The translations under genes were made by a program, and so were the position numbers. The notes under the pieces are model-generated. The model saw only the letters and a list, made by a program, of their open reading frames with translations. It was not told the origin of the DNA and did not search any database. Shown here in pieces: positions 3,519 to 5,006 of a DNA stretch of 5,006 bases. Source of the stretch: Candidatus Sungbacteria bacterium RIFCSPHIGHO2_02_FULL_52_23. Its GTDB lineage: Bacteria > Patescibacteriota > Minisyncoccia > Sungbacterales > HO2-52-23. How positions within the stretch are numbered: the stretch's first letter is position 1; every line of letters begins with the position of its first letter. The stretch is taken from the NCBI GenBank assembly GCA_001820655.1, contig MHQM01000032.1, positions 1 through 5,006 of the forward strand. Direction: 5' to 3'.

Positions 3519-3995
3519 ATGAAGCAAGAGGTGAAGAACGCTGATGAAATGCGGAAAGCGGCACAGGAAATCCTTGCTTCCCTGCAAGATTCTCCGCGTG
3601 ACAGTGCGCTCATCTTTGCCCTCTCCGGCGAGCTGGGTGCGGGCAAAACCACTTTTGCACAAGGTCTTGCCGAGGCGCTTGGAGTGGAGGAGCCCGTGGT
3701 GAGCCCCACCTTCACCATTATGCGTATGTACCACATTCCGAAGTCGGACTCGCCACGGCGAGTCCGACTTCAAGATAATCCTTTTGCCCGTCTTGTGCAC
3801 ATTGACGCCTACCGGCTGGGAAGCGCCGAAGAACTCCTGCGTCTTGGCTGGGAGGAGCTTGCGTATGATGCAGGGAATTGTATTGTGCTTGAGTGGCCAG
3901 AGCGTGTTGAAGGACTCCCTTTAGAACAGGCCAAGCGCATTGCGCTTACGCTCGTCACCAATACTGTTCATGAAATCAACTATCACAAAAACTAA
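3519..3995 (+). CDS. tsaE: tRNA threonylcarbamoyladenosine biosynthesis ATPase TsaE
   Basis: TsaE is the P-loop ATPase that drives the TsaB-TsaD complex in making t6A37 on ANN-decoding tRNAs in the cytoplasm; it is normally essential. The 158-residue protein shows the Walker A motif GELGAGKTT (37-45), the switch-like SPTF (62-65), the HIDAYRL block (94-100), GWEEL (110-114) and the C-terminal EWPERV (125-130), all family hallmarks in the right order. Between SPTF...MYH and HIDAYRL, residues 75-85 (KSDSPRRVRLQ) are encoded by a perfect palindrome and are extra relative to usual TsaE sequence, in a loop where length variation should be tolerated. The start at 3519 gives the normal N-terminus; internal GTG 3531 or ATG 3549 would remove part of the first helix. 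The 3' end overlaps polA by 26 nt, so the two are one operon. Confidence 0.93.
   Translation: MKQEVKNADEMRKAAQEILASLQDSPRDSALIFALSGELGAGKTTFAQGLAEALGVEEPVVSPTFTIMRMYHIPKSDSPRRVRLQDNPFARLVHIDAYRLGSAEELLRLGWEELAYDAGNCIVLEWPERVEGLPLEQAKRIALTLVTNTVHEINYHKN
3740..3771. repeat. Palindromic element inserted in frame within tsaE
   Basis: Perfect inverted repeat with 15-bp arms, GAAGTCGGACTCGCC and its exact complement, around a two-base AC centre. It encodes residues 75-85 of TsaE and keeps the reading frame. Size, symmetry and position in a variable loop recall coding palindromic elements such as those of Rickettsia (RPE), though the family here is not one I can name. Confidence 0.85.
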
Positions 3996-5006
3996 AGCCA
4001 CGCTGCACAAAAAGTTACTGGTACTCTTGGATGCGCATGCCATCATCCACCGTGCCTACCATGCGCTCCCTGACTTGCGCACCAAGGCGGGGGAACCCAC
4101 TGGCGGGCTCTACGGCATTGCCTCAATGCTGATGAAGATTATTGCGGAACTCAAGCCTGACCACATCATTGCCTGTTATGACCTGCCCGAACCGACCTTC
4201 CGCAAAAAAATCTACGATGCCTACAAGGCAGGCCGGATGAAGGCGGACGACGATCTCGTGGCCCAGATTGAGCGCTCGCAGGACATCTTCCGCGCCTTTG
4301 GCATCCCCATCCTCGCGTATGCAGGGTTTGAGGCAGACGATATCCTCGGCACCATTGTGGAGGTCATGAAGCGGCGGAAAGATATTTCAATCATCATTGC
4401 CTCGGGAGATATGGATACGCTCCAGCTGGTTGAGGGAGAGCGCGTGCGCGTTTACACCTTGCGCAAAGGGCTCTCCGATACGGTGATGTATGACGAGAAT
4501 GCGGTAAAGAAGCGCTTCGGCTTTGCTCCGGAGCTCATCGCGGACTTTAAGGGTCTGCGCGGTGACCCTTCAGACAACATCATCGGTGTCCCGGGTATTG
4601 GCGAGAAGACGGCGAGCGAGCTCATTCATGCATGTGGGAGCATTGAAGGGATATACGCAACGCTTAAGAAAAAACCGGAGGCCTTTAAGAAAGCGGGCAT
4701 CAAGCCGCGCATTGTAGAATTGCTCAAAGACAATGAGGAGGAAGCGCTCTTTTCAAAAACACTTGCCACAATCCGCCGCGATGCGCCGATTACCGTCACC
4801 CTCCCTGATACGCTCTGGCGCGAGGGGGTAGAAGAATCCGCGATCACTGCGCTCTTTAACGAGCTTGAATTTGAGAGTCTCAAACGCCGCGCGTTGGCGC
4901 TCCTCGGGAATGCTCCTGTAGAGAAGCGCAAGGAGGAAAATCCGGATGCAGGCGAATCTACACGGGCGCGCATTGCGCTCTGGCTCATTGATTCAAATAA
5001 AACAAA
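3970..5006 (+). CDS. polA: DNA polymerase I, N-terminal 5'-3' exonuclease part (runs off the window)
   Basis: 345 codons are open to the window end. The protein starts with a basic tail (1-15) and then the FEN-like nuclease domain that removes RNA primers and flaps in replication and repair. The metal-binding residues are present: D21 in LLDAHAIIHRAYHAL (the usual DGH is DAH here), the helical-arch YKAGR (85-89, usually YKANR), GFEADDILGT with E121, D123 and D124, SGDMDTLQLV with D147 and D149, and GDPSDNIIGVPGIGEKTA (198-215) with D199, D202 and the H3TH motif. After about residue 300 a linker and RARIALWLIDSNKT resemble the start of the (often inactive) 3'-5' exonuclease-like domain of polA, so a full polymerase probably follows. 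ATG 3970 lies 26 nt inside tsaE with no Shine-Dalgarno, indicating coupled translation. A free-standing exonuclease is possible but less likely given the extra C-terminal segment. Confidence 0.9.
   Translation, partial: MKSTITKTKATLHKKLLVLLDAHAIIHRAYHALPDLRTKAGEPTGGLYGIASMLMKIIAELKPDHIIACYDLPEPTFRKKIYDAYKAGRMKADDDLVAQIERSQDIFRAFGIPILAYAGFEADDILGTIVEVMKRRKDISIIIASGDMDTLQLVEGERVRVYTLRKGLSDTVMYDENAVKKRFGFAPELIADFKGLRGDPSDNIIGVPGIGEKTASELIHACGSIEGIYATLKKKPEAFKKAGIKPRIVELLKDNEEEALFSKTLATIRRDAPITVTLPDTLWREGVEESAITALFNELEFESLKRRALALLGNAPVEKRKEENPDAGESTRARIALWLIDSNKT

Noticed and set aside
3355..3800. Minus-strand frames across the REP-like element into tsaE
   Set aside because: They translate the C/G-rich element into the typical spurious PSPREKGG-like peptide and run antisense through the essential tsaE gene.
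1..5006. CRISPR arrays, tRNA or rRNA genes
   Set aside because: No regularly spaced repeats, cloverleaf pattern or conserved rRNA segments were seen on either strand.

Overview
The window looks like chromosome from a Candidate Phyla Radiation bacterium, probably a Parcubacteria/Patescibacteria lineage. This rests on several signs read from the sequence: the -35/extended -10 promoter pattern, genes with little or no Shine-Dalgarno leader, a hypothetical-protein family that I recall as multicopy in Parcubacteria, a DGR-type reverse transcriptase tail, and a polA gene lying directly behind tsaE. All assignments come from reading the sequence; no database search was run.

Layout from left to right. 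(1) 6-880: a two-gene module with a small DUF6922-like protein overlapping an AbiEii/AbiGii-type nucleotidyltransferase toxin. (2) 1007-1466: a compact hicB-hicA toxin-antitoxin pair with its own promoter, probably leaderless. (3) 1502-2621: a strong promoter, a leader with three small hairpins, and a GC-rich gene whose C-terminus looks like the variable region of a diversity-generating retroelement (DGR) target. It is followed by the last ~70 residues of a DGR-type reverse transcriptase. The template repeat, accessory gene and catalytic part of the transcriptase are absent, so this is best read as a decayed DGR. (4) 2618-3400: a second promoter almost identical to the first drives a secreted or membrane-anchored, Pro/Tyr/Arg-rich protein with YDR tandem repeats, ending in a good intrinsic terminator. 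(5) 3410-3495: a C-rich/G-rich REP-like intergenic element. (6) 3519 to the end: housekeeping genes tsaE (tRNA t6A synthesis ATPase) and polA (N-terminal 5'-3' exonuclease domain, continuing past the window), overlapping by 26 nt.

The left two thirds is an accessory island (two toxin-antitoxin-like modules, a DGR relic, an unknown surface-type protein) next to a conserved tRNA-modification/replication operon. The most interesting observations are the DGR relic with an apparently still expressed target gene, the in-frame palindromic element inside tsaE, the near-identical promoter pair, and two genes whose predicted transcription start coincides with the start codon.
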